A DNA stretch of 64,000 nucleotides from Vreelandella zhanjiangensis DSM 21076 (GCF_000377665.1 NZ_KB898650.1:62001-126000), one strand, 5' to 3'. Counted from the stretch's first letter, positions 26,363 through 36,662 are shown. The notes: a model not told the origin generated them from the letters alone. Numbers and translations are program-made.

Positions 26363-27730
26363 TTAACCACGGGCCACCACAGGAAGTTCGATAGAGACCT
26401 TTAACCCTCCCGCCTCGGCGCGTTGGAGCTGCATGTCACCTTGGTAGAGAGTGACGAGATCTGCCACGATTGCCAGACCCAGGCCGCTTTGTGAACGCTG
26501 CTCATCCAAGCGTTTGCCACGCTGAACCGCTTCCTGACACTCGGCTTTCGTCATACCGGGGCCGTCATCGCTCACGGTTAGCTGAAGGGTCAAATCCACT
26601 GACTGCACCTTAAGCGTTACCTCATGGTTTGCCCAACGTAGCGCATTATCCAGCAGGTTACCGATAAGCTCCTGAATATCCTGGGTATCCATATGCACTC
26701 GCGGCTGACTTTCCCAACATTGATGCAGGGTAATACTACGCCGCTGCGCTAGCCGGCCCAGGCCACTCAATAAGGGAGAAAGCGTGTAATACACATCAAT
26801 CGGCGCAAAACGCCCGCCTTCACCGGCGGCGGAAGCCCGCGCCAAGTGATGCCGTACGGCGCTGTCCACTCGGGTTAATTCGACGTCCCAGGCGCCCCGG
26901 CGCTCTTCAGGCAGTTGACGTACCAACAGGCGCATCACGCTTAACGGGGTTTTCAGCGCATGGGCCAAATTGCCAGCCGTATGTCGGCCACGCTCGATCA
27001 GCCGCTGGTCACGCGCCAATACAGCGTTCATGGAAGCCGCGAGCGTGGCCAGCTCATCAGGAAGATCAACGGCCAACTGCTCGGCCCGCCCCTGCTCGAC
27101 ATCTTTTAAATTAGCCTGCATACGCCGTAGCGGCGCAAGCCCCCAACGCACCTGCAGACCGAGTACGCCCAGCAGCAGCGCGCCCAAGCCCAGCAGCCCC
27201 AGCCACAGCAAACGCTGGAACTCATGCATATCGCTGACCAGCTCGTCATCCCGGGCGCCGACGCTAACATGTAGCGGTGCTTCTAAAGGCGCCAGATAGA
27301 TATCGCGCTCCACCACGCGCAGTGATTGCTCCCGCGGACCTGTCACTTCACGACCGCTGGTTTTTTCATTATCGGTTACCGGCAGGCGCTGATCCCACAG
27401 CGAGCGCGAGGTAACAGAGTGCCCCTGCTGGTCAGTAATCTGCCAGTACCAGCCTGAAAACACCTGATCAAAGCGTGGGTCACCCAGCGCCCGCTCATAG
27501 CGCAGCTGTTGAGTGAAAGGATCAAAGGCAACGCCTGCAATTATCACATTTAGAGTGGCTTCAAGCCGCTCGTCAAAAGACTCCGTCGCGGCCTTTCGGT
27601 AGTGGTGTGACAACAGCGTACCCGCCACCGGCAGGGCAATCCCAATCATTAGTAAAACGGCAAGCAGCAGCCGCAGACTAATCGAGCGGCCCGACCAGCG
27701 GGTTCGCCATGAGGGCGTAGGCTTACTCAT
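26363..27730 (-). CDS. Two-component sensor histidine kinase
   Basis: A 455-residue membrane kinase of the PhoQ/BasS-like group. Two transmembrane helices (~20-40 and ~173-195) flank a periplasmic sensor of ~130 residues. A HAMP-like linker leads to the dimerisation helix with the phosphoacceptor His257 in GNLAHALKTPLS. The ATPase has an N box (ELIGNLLDNALRWA), DDGPGM and SGLGLAIV. It overlaps its response regulator gene by 4 bases, so they form one pair. PepSY proteins on both sides suggest an envelope or metal/peptide stimulus, which is inferred. Confidence 0.93.
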   Translation of the reverse strand: MSKPTPSWRTRWSGRSISLRLLLAVLLMIGIALPVAGTLLSHHYRKAATESFDERLEATLNVIIAGVAFDPFTQQLRYERALGDPRFDQVFSGWYWQITDQQGHSVTSRSLWDQRLPVTDNEKTSGREVTGPREQSLRVVERDIYLAPLEAPLHVSVGARDDELVSDMHEFQRLLWLGLLGLGALLLGVLGLQVRWGLAPLRRMQANLKDVEQGRAEQLAVDLPDELATLAASMNAVLARDQRLIERGRHTAGNLAHALKTPLSVMRLLVRQLPEERRGAWDVELTRVDSAVRHHLARASAAGEGGRFAPIDVYYTLSPLLSGLGRLAQRRSITLHQCWESQPRVHMDTQDIQELIGNLLDNALRWANHEVTLKVQSVDLTLQLTVSDDGPGMTKAECQEAVQRGKRLDEQRSQSGLGLAIVADLVTLYQGDMQLQRAEAGGLKVSIELPVVARG

Positions 27731-28401
27731 TGATCGTCTGGCGCTTCAGCCAACAGGCGGTAACCCAGCCCTCGAAGTGTGGCAAACCGCCAGGCGCCCA
27801 GCTTACGGCGCAGCCGGCTTATCTGTACATCGATAACGTTTGAATCGGGCTCGTGATCGCGGTCGTAAACGTGCTCGGAAAGCTCGCTTCGACTCACCAC
27901 ACGCGGCGCGGCGTGCATTAAATAGCTCAGCAGACGTGTTTCCTGGGCGGTGAGCCCTACCGGCCTTCCCGCGAGCGTGACATGCTGGGTATGGGTATCC
28001 AGGCTGATTTCGCCGACTTTAAGTACGGGATGCGAATGGCCATGACTGCGGCGCACCAAGGCACGCAGGCGAAACAATACTTCAGCGGATTCAAAAGGCT
28101 TGGTGACGTAGTCATCTGCCCCGGCAGTAAAACCGGCGGCTTTATCGGCCCAGCGTTCACGGGCGGTTAATATAAGCACCGGCAGATCGATACCATCTTC
28201 ACGCCAGGAGGCGAGCCAGCGGGTGCCGTCACCATCGGGCAGGCCCACGTCGAGAATCAATGTATCGTAGGTTTCCGTGCGCACCAGAAAGTCGGCCTCC
28301 TGGCCGTTTTCTGCATGCTCAACCAACCAGTCACCATCACGCAGTGCCTGGCTAAGCTCGCGCGCCAACGCCTGGTCATCCTCTACCAGTAAACACTTCA
28401 T
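27727..28401 (-). CDS. OmpR-family response regulator
   Basis: A 224-residue DNA-binding regulator. The receiver domain has the acidic pocket VEDD, phosphoacceptor Asp51 (LILDVGLPDGDG) and the conserved Lys in YVTKPFE. The C-terminal winged helix ends with DVQISRLRRKLG and RGLGYRL. A frame with a 24-residue extension reaches 28473, but MKCLLVEDD is the standard family N-terminus, so 28401 is used; this also removes an overlap with the PepSY gene. It is cotranscribed with the kinase. Confidence 0.94.
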   Translation of the reverse strand: MKCLLVEDDQALARELSQALRDGDWLVEHAENGQEADFLVRTETYDTLILDVGLPDGDGTRWLASWREDGIDLPVLILTARERWADKAAGFTAGADDYVTKPFESAEVLFRLRALVRRSHGHSHPVLKVGEISLDTHTQHVTLAGRPVGLTAQETRLLSYLMHAAPRVVSRSELSEHVYDRDHEPDSNVIDVQISRLRRKLGAWRFATLRGLGYRLLAEAPDDQ

Positions 28402-28435
28402 GTTATATGCCTTATGCGGGCTTGATTTGACAGAT

Positions 28436-28807
28436 TCAGGGGCGGCGCATTTCGTTGATACGCACACCCTCAATCGACATCAGCTGACCGCTGTGACCAT
28501 CAAATTCAAACTCTACCACCTGATTTTGAGGGCCCAGCATTTTTATTTCATACTCGACCGCGCCTTTTTCACGCTCAACTTCTACCTCTAATACCTCACC
28601 GATATAATGCGCGTCCAGCCAGTCCAGTATGCTTTCTAACGATACGACATCGCCACGCCGCACTTCGCCATGCAGCGCTTCCCAGTGCTGATCGCCCACG
28701 GCGCTACCCGAAAGCAGCGCAGCCGAGAGCGCCCCGCCGCCGATAAACAACATCAGGTGCTGACGGGATTGCTTGAGCAATATGTTAAAACGCGCAAGTG
28801 CTTTCAT
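28436..28807 (-). CDS. PepSY-domain membrane-anchored protein (first)
   Basis: A 123-residue protein with an N-terminal signal or anchor (~18-40) and a PepSY-like domain: LESILDWLDAHYIGEVLEVEVEREKG (outline), then YEIKMLGPQNQVVEFEFDGHSGQL, where a helix precedes a three-strand sheet. PepSY domains occur with peptidases and two-component systems, where they may inhibit or sense. It lies 34 bases upstream of the response regulator on the same strand, and is divergent from a second PepSY gene at 29009. Confidence 0.85.
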   Translation of the reverse strand: MKALARFNILLKQSRQHLMLFIGGGALSAALLSGSAVGDQHWEALHGEVRRGDVVSLESILDWLDAHYIGEVLEVEVEREKGAVEYEIKMLGPQNQVVEFEFDGHSGQLMSIEGVRINEMRRP

Positions 28808-28896
28808 AGGACAAGGATGCCAAAGGCAACATGAATGCCAGATGAACGGCTCGTTCAGTCTGGGGAAATAAGGGGAGTGCTATAAATACTCTGTCA

Positions 28897-28925
28897 CATT
28901 CACGAAATGTCGCATTCACGAAATG
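28897..28925. repeat. Two copies of a 13-base repeat in the divergent promoter region
   Basis: CATTCACGAAATG occurs at 28897-28909 and 28913-28925, a 16-base period. It lies between the two divergent PepSY genes and may be a regulator site or a small duplication. Confidence 0.6.
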
Positions 28926-28950
28926 CCATTACTTGCCTCAAGCATTTAAC

Positions 28951-29005
28951 GACTGAAGAAGTAGTTAAAGACTAGAGAAGTATTTAAAGACTAGAGAAGG
29001 ATTTT
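28951..29005 (+). repeat. Three tandem 19-base repeats ending at a ribosome-binding site
   Basis: Units start at 28951, 28970 and 28989, each beginning GACT and carrying a GAAG/GAGAAG core followed by a T/A-rich end. The last unit contributes GAGAAGGA, the ribosome-binding site of the PepSY gene at 29009. Units two and three share GACTAGAGAAG exactly. Confidence 0.75.
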
Positions 29006-29008
29006 GCC

Positions 29009-29485
29009 ATGAACGCCATGAAGAAAATGCTGTTGATCCCGACTTCGGCCCTGCTGTTGGCTGCGGCGGTAGGTAGTGCTCAGGCAGACTCGCTGCCCAT
29101 GGATCGCATTGACGACGTCTTAACCCACGCCTCAGAGTACGGGTTCAGTCATTATGAAGAAATTAGCATTAAAAGCCGTGGCCGTGCTGAAGTAGAAGGC
29201 TGGCTGGACGATGAGTGGTATGCCGACATTGAGTTTTCGCTCGATAACGGTGAAACGCTACAAGAGAAGCGTGAGCGTTTAATTACCGGTGCGTGGGGAA
29301 TGAGCGAAGACGATATCCGTCAGGCGCTTGAGGTAGCGGCTCAAGAAGGCATGGTCGAGTTTGAAGACCTGGATATCGATAAAAATGGCATCATCGATAT
29401 CGAAGGACGTGACGAAAGCGGCCGCGAGCTTGAAATCAGCGTACGTCAGGGCTCTTCTGAAGTTACCCAGATCGACCGTGATTAA
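29009..29485 (+). CDS. PepSY-domain periplasmic protein (second)
   Basis: A 158-residue exported protein with a signal peptide (cleavage near AQA-DSL). The mature part has two PepSY-like repeats: MDRIDDVLTHASEYGFSHYE with VEGWLDDEWYADIEFSLDNG, and EDDIRQALEVAAQEGMVEFE with IDIEGRDESGRELEISVRQG. It is very acidic, as expected for a periplasmic protein of a halophile. It is divergent from the PepSY-regulator-kinase operon, so it is a likely target of that regulator, which is inferred from position. A clear terminator follows. Confidence 0.85.
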   Translation: MNAMKKMLLIPTSALLLAAAVGSAQADSLPMDRIDDVLTHASEYGFSHYEEISIKSRGRAEVEGWLDDEWYADIEFSLDNGETLQEKRERLITGAWGMSEDDIRQALEVAAQEGMVEFEDLDIDKNGIIDIEGRDESGRELEISVRQGSSEVTQIDRD

Positions 29486-29532
29486 ATAATTGTGATTAAA
29501 GAACTGTGATTAAAGAACAGTAGCTAATCGTT

Positions 29533-29561
29533 AAGCGGGCACCTTGGGGCGCCCGCTTTCG
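29533..29561 (+). terminator. Terminator after the second PepSY gene
   Basis: AAGCGGGC (29533-29540) pairs with GCCCGCTT (29551-29558) and is followed by TCGTTT. The opposing dehydrogenase gene ends at 29573, so it may act for both strands. Confidence 0.75.
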
Positions 29562-29572
29562 TTTGCCTGCGC

Positions 29573-30922
29573 TTAACGGCAATCCAGACAGTTACCGCGT
29601 GCCATAAGGGCATCGGCAATACGCTCAATGCCCTGGCGGTAAGCGGCCTGCCGATAGGTAATGTTTTCCTGCTCGGCGCGGGTCAAGACGCTATTCGCTT
29701 CACTGCTTAACCGCGCATCCAGACGCTGGTTCACATCCTCTTCGCTCCAGGTTTCTCCCGCCCGGTTTTGTAGCCACTCAAAGTAGCTAACGATTACTCC
29801 CCCCGTATTGGCCAGTACATCGGGCAATACCGGAATATCGCGCTTGGCTAGTGCAGCGTCAGCGTCACTGGTGAGCGGCCCATTGGCGATTTCCAGAATC
29901 GCCCCCGCTTGTACTGCTTCGACGTTATCGCAATGAATCTGGTTTTCCAGCGCGGCGAGCACCAGAACATCCACGTCCAACGCCAGTAGCTCCTCCCCGC
30001 TGATTTGCGTACCGGCCTGACTTTTGGCCAGCTGGCCGTGCTGGTCTTTGTCCTGTTTAGCCGCCGCGACGTCCAGGCCGTCAGCGCTGTAGATCGCGCC
30101 GCTCGAGTCGGAAAGCCCAACGATCTTATAGCCCCGCTCACTGGCTAAACGGGCAAAATGGTACGCGGCGTTGCCAAACCCCTGCACAGCCACAATCGTT
30201 TCCTGAGGTTCACGCTCATTCTGCTCGGCCCATAAATCCAACACTTTTAGTGCCCCCCGGCCGGTCGCCGAGACGCGTCCAGGCGAGCCGCCCAGTGGCA
30301 GCGGTTTTCCCGTTATCGCTGCGGGCGCATGGGCACGCACAATATGTTCGTACTCATCGATCATCCAACCCATGACAATGGCATCGGTGTTAACGTCCGG
30401 CGCGGGAATATCGCGGTCAGGCCCCATGATATCGGCAATCGCTCGAATATAGCCTCGCGCTAAACGCTCGCGTTCAAGCGCCGAAAGCGCCTTGGCATCG
30501 ACCTGGACGCCTCCTTTGCCGCCACCATAAGGCAGCCCCACCACCGCGCACTTAACCGCCATCCAAAAACTTAACGTAGTGACTTCGTGCTGGTTAACAT
30601 CGGGGTGAAAGCGTACACCGCCCTTGGCAGGCCCTAGGCTTGTATCGTACTGCACCCGCCACGCGGGAAACGCTTTCAAGCTGCCGTCATCCATGCGTAC
30701 AGGAACGCTTACCTGAAGCGACAGGCTCGGTTGCATTAAGCGCGCCTGGGCGTCAGGGTGAATGTTCAATTCCTTGAAAACATCTTCAAGACGCGAACGC
30801 GCATCTTCAAACAGCGATGCGCCGGTTTGCGGCGTTAAGGCTTGCGGGGCGGTCTTCTGTGCCTGGCTCTTCGAGGCGTTTTTGTCTTTCGCTTTGGCCT
30901 TTTTCGATTTGGTCTTGCCCAT
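29573..30922 (-). CDS. Glu/Leu/Phe/Val dehydrogenase family (glutamate dehydrogenase-like)
   Basis: A 449-residue NAD(P)-dependent amino acid dehydrogenase. The substrate lysines are in place: Lys100 in GPAKGGVRFHP, Lys124 in MAVKCAV and catalytic Lys136 in PYGGGKGGVQ. The Rossmann motif AVQGFGNAAYHFARL lies in the C-terminal half. It interconverts glutamate (most likely) with 2-oxoglutarate and ammonium. An unusual feature is a ~25-residue Lys/Ala-rich N-terminal extension (TKSKKAKAKDKNASK) that looks disordered. A GDH in a halophile also bears on the glutamate pool used as a counter-ion. Confidence 0.9.
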   Translation of the reverse strand: MGKTKSKKAKAKDKNASKSQAQKTAPQALTPQTGASLFEDARSRLEDVFKELNIHPDAQARLMQPSLSLQVSVPVRMDDGSLKAFPAWRVQYDTSLGPAKGGVRFHPDVNQHEVTTLSFWMAVKCAVVGLPYGGGKGGVQVDAKALSALERERLARGYIRAIADIMGPDRDIPAPDVNTDAIVMGWMIDEYEHIVRAHAPAAITGKPLPLGGSPGRVSATGRGALKVLDLWAEQNEREPQETIVAVQGFGNAAYHFARLASERGYKIVGLSDSSGAIYSADGLDVAAAKQDKDQHGQLAKSQAGTQISGEELLALDVDVLVLAALENQIHCDNVEAVQAGAILEIANGPLTSDADAALAKRDIPVLPDVLANTGGVIVSYFEWLQNRAGETWSEEDVNQRLDARLSSEANSVLTRAEQENITYRQAAYRQGIERIADALMARGNCLDCR

Positions 30923-31032
30923 TCAGCACGCTCCTTTCCTTGGCGGGTGGCGGTTATCACGCTAATGTCGCTGTATAGGAAAGCGTAGCAGCTCAGCGCC
31001 GGTTAAGAGCACCACCTTTAAAGGAGAACTTC

Positions 31033-32082
31033 TTGCTGAATGCCCCGCCTGCTGAAGGCGTTTACCGCGAACGCTATCCTTCGTCAGAACTGCCGTCGTC
31101 AGGGTCGCCTGTACTCTGTGATCTGGCATGGCTTGCGCTTACGCCTGACCTTATTGAACTGCCCCCCCCCATTCCCGAAGGCGGGCGCCCGACGCTTCAC
31201 GAACTAGGTTTAGAGCGCCATTTAACCGCCTGGCTTTCAGCGCTTACTCCCGCATCGCTTGCGGCGGTCAACCATCAGCAGGCAACGCGCATGGGCCATT
31301 ATCACGAACGGCTGTGGCATCTTTTGTTAAACACCGCCCCCAATACGTGCCTGCTCGCCAAGAACGTGCGGATTTATCATAAGCGCATCACGCTGGGCGA
31401 GCTGGATATGGTCTACCGCACGCGCGACAATCCGGCGCCGGTGCATTTGGAAGTCGCCATCAAGTTTTATCTTGGCTTGCCCGAAGGGCATGGACCGGCG
31501 AACAGCCTAGACCGCTGGATTGGCCCGGGAGGGCTGGATAGCCTGGCGTTGAAATGTGCTCACTTGCGCCACCACCAGCTGCCGCTTTCCACCACACCGC
31601 TGGCGCTTGCCACGCTTGCACACTGGTTAACCCCACGCGACACGATGCCTTACTCACTCAATGCGGGTGAGTTTCTTACCCATCGCATCGCCATGCCCGG
31701 CGTGCTGTTTTATCCCTGGCATACGCCATTGCCCGCCCCTCAAGGGGCAACGCTTAACCACCGGCGTGGCTTATGGTGCTTTTTACGTGACTGGCCCGCG
31801 CTTATAGATAGTTTGGTGGATTGCTCGATGCATCGCTCAAGGGAGAGCCTAGACCCACCGACACGCATGGTCTGGCTGCGTAAGCCGCACTGGTTAGCGC
31901 CGCCCAAGGTTGAGGATTTTGAGCCAATCGCCGCAGTAATGCCGGGCGTAGAGCGCTTGATTGAGCAATACGGGCCGCAGCAGGTGATGCTGTATATGCC
32001 CCATCAGCAGCGTGTTGAACGGGTGTTTATCGTGCCCAATAGCTGGCCCCGCCAAGTGCCGCTACCTTCACGCATGCAATAA
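31033..32082 (+). CDS. DUF1853-family protein
   Basis: A 349-residue soluble protein matching DUF1853: RMGHYHERLWHLLL, then RITLGELDMVYRT followed by HLEVAIKFYLG. The GELDxx...ExxxKFYL arrangement resembles the acidic core of a restriction-endonuclease-like fold, but no activity is established. The start is TTG at 31033, supported by AAGGAG at 31021-31026. It is divergent from the dehydrogenase gene. Confidence 0.82.
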   Translation: MLNAPPAEGVYRERYPSSELPSSGSPVLCDLAWLALTPDLIELPPPIPEGGRPTLHELGLERHLTAWLSALTPASLAAVNHQQATRMGHYHERLWHLLLNTAPNTCLLAKNVRIYHKRITLGELDMVYRTRDNPAPVHLEVAIKFYLGLPEGHGPANSLDRWIGPGGLDSLALKCAHLRHHQLPLSTTPLALATLAHWLTPRDTMPYSLNAGEFLTHRIAMPGVLFYPWHTPLPAPQGATLNHRRGLWCFLRDWPALIDSLVDCSMHRSRESLDPPTRMVWLRKPHWLAPPKVEDFEPIAAVMPGVERLIEQYGPQQVMLYMPHQQRVERVFIVPNSWPRQVPLPSRMQ

Positions 32083-32093
32083 CGGTCGATATA

Positions 32094-32129
32094 AAAACGC
32101 CGCTTACTGATCACAGTAAACGGCGTTTT
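32094..32129. terminator. Bidirectional terminator between DUF1853 gene and proB
   Basis: A 16-base inverted repeat with one mismatch (AAAACGCCGCTTACTG and CAGTAAACGGCGTTTT) encloses ATCA. Runs of A and T on the two sides give each strand a U-tail, so it serves both converging genes. Confidence 0.88.
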
Positions 32130-32162
32130 GTATTGCCTATTTTCAGTTAAAGCGCGCTTGCG

Positions 32163-33302
32163 CTAGATCACCACAAGGTTATCGCGGTGAATAAGCTCAT
32201 GGGCTTCTACGTAGCCTAGAATCGCTTCGATCTGGTGGCTGGGCTGCCCGACTAACAGGCGTGCTTCCTCAACGCCATAATTGACCAGGCCCTTGGCGAC
32301 GGGTGTGCCCTGCTCATCAACGCAGACCACCATATCGCCACGTTTGAAGACCCCTTTAACGTCACGCACGCCCACCGGTAGCAGGCTGGAGCCTTTTTCA
32401 CGCAGGACTTTTATCGCCCCGGCATCCAACACCAGCGTACCGCGCACCTGCAGCTGGCCCGCCAGCCAACGCTTACGCGCCGCCATAGGCGCCTGCTCAG
32501 GGTGAAGTAACGTGCCTAGCGCCTCGCCGCTCATAATGCGAGTAATGACGTCAGGCTGACGGCCGCTGGCAATCACCGTCACCGCACCTGAACGCGCGGC
32601 AAGCTTGGCCGCACGCACCTTGGTGCTCATGCCGCCCCGTCCCAGCGCCCCACCACTACCCGCCACGGCGGCAAGGCGTGGATCATCGGCACGCCCTTCG
32701 GCAATCATCTGGGCATCAGGGTTATGGCGCGGATCGGCGTCGAACAGGCCTTCCTGGTCGGTAAGCAGCAATAACGCATCGGCTTCCAGCAGGTTGGCCA
32801 CCAAAGCACCCAGCGTGTCGTTATCGCCAAAGCGGATTTCATCGGTGACCACCGTGTCGTTTTCGTTGATCACGGGAACCACGCGCATTTCCACCAGCGT
32901 ACGCAGGGCCGATAGCGCATTCAGGTAGCGCTTGCGGTTGGAGAGATCGTCATGCGTCAGCAGAATCTGCGCCGTGAGCATATCGTGGCGGGCAAAATGC
33001 TGCTCATAGCACTGGGTAAGGCCGTTTTGACCCACGGCCGCCGCGGCCTGCAGTTCATGCACCGCACTTGGGCGTGCCTGCCAGCCTAAGCGCACCATGC
33101 CGGCCGCGACGGCACCGGAGGACACCAGCACCACTTCGATACCCTGCTGATGCAATTCGGCCACCTGGTCAACCCAGCCGCCGATGGCCGCTTCATCCAG
33201 GCCACGCCCGTCATTGGTCAGTAGCGCACTGCCAATTTTAACCACCACCCGGCGAGCGCGGCTTAGCGCATGGCGGCCGCCCCCCAGCTCATGACTCTCC
33301 AT
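32163..33302 (-). CDS. proB: Glutamate 5-kinase ProB
   Basis: A 379-residue enzyme for the first step of proline synthesis, phosphorylating glutamate with ATP. The amino-acid-kinase domain starts with [18 protein letters not shown] and [13 protein letters not shown], then [21 protein letters not shown] and [17 protein letters not shown] domain occupies about residues 280-370 ([20 protein letters not shown]). Proline is also an osmoprotectant in halophiles. It lies 75 bases after obgE on the same strand, a common rplU-rpmA-obgE-proB arrangement. Confidence 0.96.
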   Translation of the reverse strand: MESHELGGGRHALSRARRVVVKIGSALLTNDGRGLDEAAIGGWVDQVAELHQQGIEVVLVSSGAVAAGMVRLGWQARPSAVHELQAAAAVGQNGLTQCYEQHFARHDMLTAQILLTHDDLSNRKRYLNALSALRTLVEMRVVPVINENDTVVTDEIRFGDNDTLGALVANLLEADALLLLTDQEGLFDADPRHNPDAQMIAEGRADDPRLAAVAGSGGALGRGGMSTKVRAAKLAARSGAVTVIASGRQPDVITRIMSGEALGTLLHPEQAPMAARKRWLAGQLQVRGTLVLDAGAIKVLREKGSSLLPVGVRDVKGVFKRGDMVVCVDEQGTPVAKGLVNYGVEEARLLVGQPSHQIEAILGYVEAHELIHRDNLVVI

Positions 33303-33377
33303 CCGTTTCTACCTTATCAGGCACGTTATTAAGTACGTTGACCGTCAAGCGCTAGCAAGCCACGCAAGCGTCTTTTC

Positions 33378-34595
<1,218 letters not shown>

Positions 34596-34647
34596 CTATA
34601 TGCAACACTCCTGCCTCCAATAGTCGGGCAAGAGGGTTTAAACAGAC

Positions 34648-34677
34648 AAAAAAGCCCCGCCATAGCGGGGCTTTTTT
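34648..34677 (-). terminator. Terminator after rplU-rpmA
   Basis: AAAGCCCCGC and GCGGGGCTTT enclose CATA, with A-runs before and T-runs after, so it can act on both strands. It lies 33 bases beyond the rpmA stop on the minus strand. Confidence 0.9.
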
Positions 34678-34709
34678 TCATTAACTACGCTCTACGCAAC
34701 CTGAGTTGC

Positions 34710-34967
34710 TTATTCAGAAACGATGCTAACGAATTTGCGGTTTTTCGGGCCTTTGGTCTCAAACTTCACAAAGCCTTCGTTCAGTGCGAACAAAGTGTGA
34801 TCACGACCTAAACCTACGCCAGTACCAGCGTGGAAACGCGTGCCGCGCTGACGAACGATGATGCTACCGGCGTTCGCTGCTTGGCCACCGAAAAGTTTAA
34901 CACCGAGGCGTTTGGATTCGGAATCGCGACCGTTACGCGTGGAGCCGGCTGCCTTTTTATGTGCCAT
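34710..34967 (-). CDS. rpmA: 50S ribosomal protein L27
   Basis: An 85-residue ribosomal protein with the conserved N-terminus [21 protein letters not shown] and the central [21 protein letters not shown]. It lies near the peptidyl transferase centre. It follows rplU by 32 bases in the same operon. Confidence 0.98.
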   Translation of the reverse strand: MAHKKAAGSTRNGRDSESKRLGVKLFGGQAANAGSIIVRQRGTRFHAGTGVGLGRDHTLFALNEGFVKFETKGPKNRKFVSIVSE

Positions 34968-34999
34968 TGCAAAATTCTCCTATCAGGGAATGTAACCGC

Positions 35000-35311
35000 T
35001 TACGCGGAAATTCCAGTAATTTTGACTTCAGTGAACCACTGACGGTGGCCCTGACGCTTCATGCTGTGCTTACGGCGACGGAATTTAATGATCGTCACCT
35101 TGTCACCGCGGCCATGAGAAACGATTTCAGCAGAAACCTTGGCACCACTGATCAGCGGCGCGCCAATGTTGAAATCATCACCGTCTGCAACCAGCAGCAC
35201 TTCATCAAACTCAATCGTTTCGCCGGTAGCGACTTCGATTTTCTCGAGCTTGAGGGTCTGACCTTCTTGAACGCGGTACTGCTTGCCACCGCTCTTGATA
35301 ATTGCGTACAT
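35000..35311 (-). CDS. rplU: 50S ribosomal protein L21
   Basis: A 103-residue ribosomal protein beginning [17 protein letters not shown] and ending [23 protein letters not shown] basic region. A frame with 14 more codons reaches 35353, but GGAGAG lies just before the ATG at 35311 and the family starts there. It is first in the rplU-rpmA operon, with a ~143-base leader. Confidence 0.98.
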   Translation of the reverse strand: MYAIIKSGGKQYRVQEGQTLKLEKIEVATGETIEFDEVLLVADGDDFNIGAPLISGAKVSAEIVSHGRGDKVTIIKFRRRKHSMKRQGHRQWFTEVKITGISA

Positions 35312-35338
35312 GTCGCTCTCCGGACTTGTCGTTAATGC

Positions 35339-35357
35339 GGTTATGCCCTGCATAACC
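35339..35357 (-). promoter_or_regulatory. Hairpin in the rplU 5' leader
   Basis: GGTTATGC (35339-35346) and GCATAACC (35350-35357) form a perfect 8-bp stem with a 3-base loop. It lies 28 bases upstream of the rplU ATG inside the expected leader. It could be part of an autoregulatory or stabilising structure. Confidence 0.45.
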
Positions 35358-35460
35358 AGCGCTCATCACTTACGCTCTTTCGAGTCGTGCTCTTCAACCT
35401 GCTGCGAGTGGCGCCCCTTTTGGCAGCCATCTGACAGGGAGCATGATGAGTGGGTCGCGG

Positions 35461-35489
35461 ATTATAACGACAATCGCCTTCTACCACAA
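35461..35489 (-). promoter_or_regulatory. Promoter of rplU-rpmA
   Basis: On the minus strand TTGTGG and a perfect TATAAT are separated by 17 bases. Transcription should start near 35454, giving a leader of about 143 nt. The opposite gene ispB starts at 35632. Confidence 0.7.
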
Positions 35490-35631
35490 GACTACAGGCC
35501 GTTGTCAATTGATGTTTGTTGTTTGCTGCGCAAGACATGCCTTGAACGCGCCTTGACGCTTACCCGGTAGCCCCATAGCATGACCTCAATTTAGGGGCGC
35601 GCCCCTCCACCTGCCGCGATGAACGGAACCC

Positions 35632-36636
35632 ATGACCGCCAACGTCTCCCCAACCCCGACTGCCAGCCCAACGCCCTCACCGCTGCACGCCGTGGTGGCA
35701 GATGACTTTGAAGCCGTCAACCGGACGATCGTTGAGCAGCTCACCTCGAAAGTCCCGCTCGTTGAAACCATCAGCCAGTACATTATAGAAAGCGGCGGCA
35801 AGCGTTTGCGGCCCATGCTGGTGCTGCTAGCAGCTCGCTCACTGGGCTATCAGGGCGACAAGCACATCACATTGGCCACGCTGATCGAGTTTATGCACAC
35901 CTCGACGCTGCTCCACGATGATGTGGTCGATGAGTCGCACATGCGGCGCGGCAAAAAAACCGCCAACGACGCCTGGGGCAACGCGCCTTCGGTACTGGTC
36001 GGCGATTTTCTCTATTCGCGCTCGTTTCAGCTGATGGTGGATGTAGGTTCGATGGAGATCATGGCGATTCTCTCCAGCGCCACCTGCACCATTGCTGAAG
36101 GCGAAGTGCTGCAACTGACCAATATCGGCAACCCAAGCATTTCCGAGGCGGACTACTTCGAGACCATTCAGGGCAAGACCGCCATGCTGTTCGAAGCTGC
36201 CACCCACAGCGGCGCGGTACTGGCAGAGGCCACCGCCGAGCAGGCCGAAGCGCTCAAGCTTTACGGCCGCTACCTGGGCCTCGCCTTCCAGCTGATCGAT
36301 GACCTGCTGGATTATCAGGGCGATGCCGACGCCATGGGCAAGAACGTCGGCGACGACCTGGCCGAAGGCAAGCCCACCCTGCCGCTGATTCACGCCATGG
36401 AGCAGGGCACACCAGAACAGGCCAAGCTGATCCGCCAGGTCATCCGCAAAGGCGGGCTTGAGCAGCTCGATGAAGTGCTGACGATTATTCACGCCACAGG
36501 CGCGCTTGAGTACACGCGTAAGCGCGCCGACGAGATGGCCGATAAAGCGCTGGCGCAATTAGAGTTCCTTCCGCCCAGCCCTTACCGTGACAGCATGGCT
36601 CAACTCGCCCGTCTGGCCGTTGACCGGCAAGCATAA
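35632..36636 (+). CDS. ispB: Octaprenyl diphosphate synthase (IspB-like)
   Basis: A 334-residue long-chain trans-prenyl diphosphate synthase making the ubiquinone side chain. It has GGKRLRP (55-61), the first aspartate-rich motif DDVVD (96-100) and the second within LIDDLLD (221-227). The N-terminal ~20 residues are a Thr/Pro-rich extension not seen in E. coli. It is divergent from rplU, the standard arrangement in Gammaproteobacteria. Chain length cannot be told by eye. Confidence 0.94.
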   Translation: MTANVSPTPTASPTPSPLHAVVADDFEAVNRTIVEQLTSKVPLVETISQYIIESGGKRLRPMLVLLAARSLGYQGDKHITLATLIEFMHTSTLLHDDVVDESHMRRGKKTANDAWGNAPSVLVGDFLYSRSFQLMVDVGSMEIMAILSSATCTIAEGEVLQLTNIGNPSISEADYFETIQGKTAMLFEAATHSGAVLAEATAEQAEALKLYGRYLGLAFQLIDDLLDYQGDADAMGKNVGDDLAEGKPTLPLIHAMEQGTPEQAKLIRQVIRKGGLEQLDEVLTIIHATGALEYTRKRADEMADKALAQLEFLPPSPYRDSMAQLARLAVDRQA

Positions 36637-36662
36637 AATTCGCATTCCAGCGGTGCCGGGGC

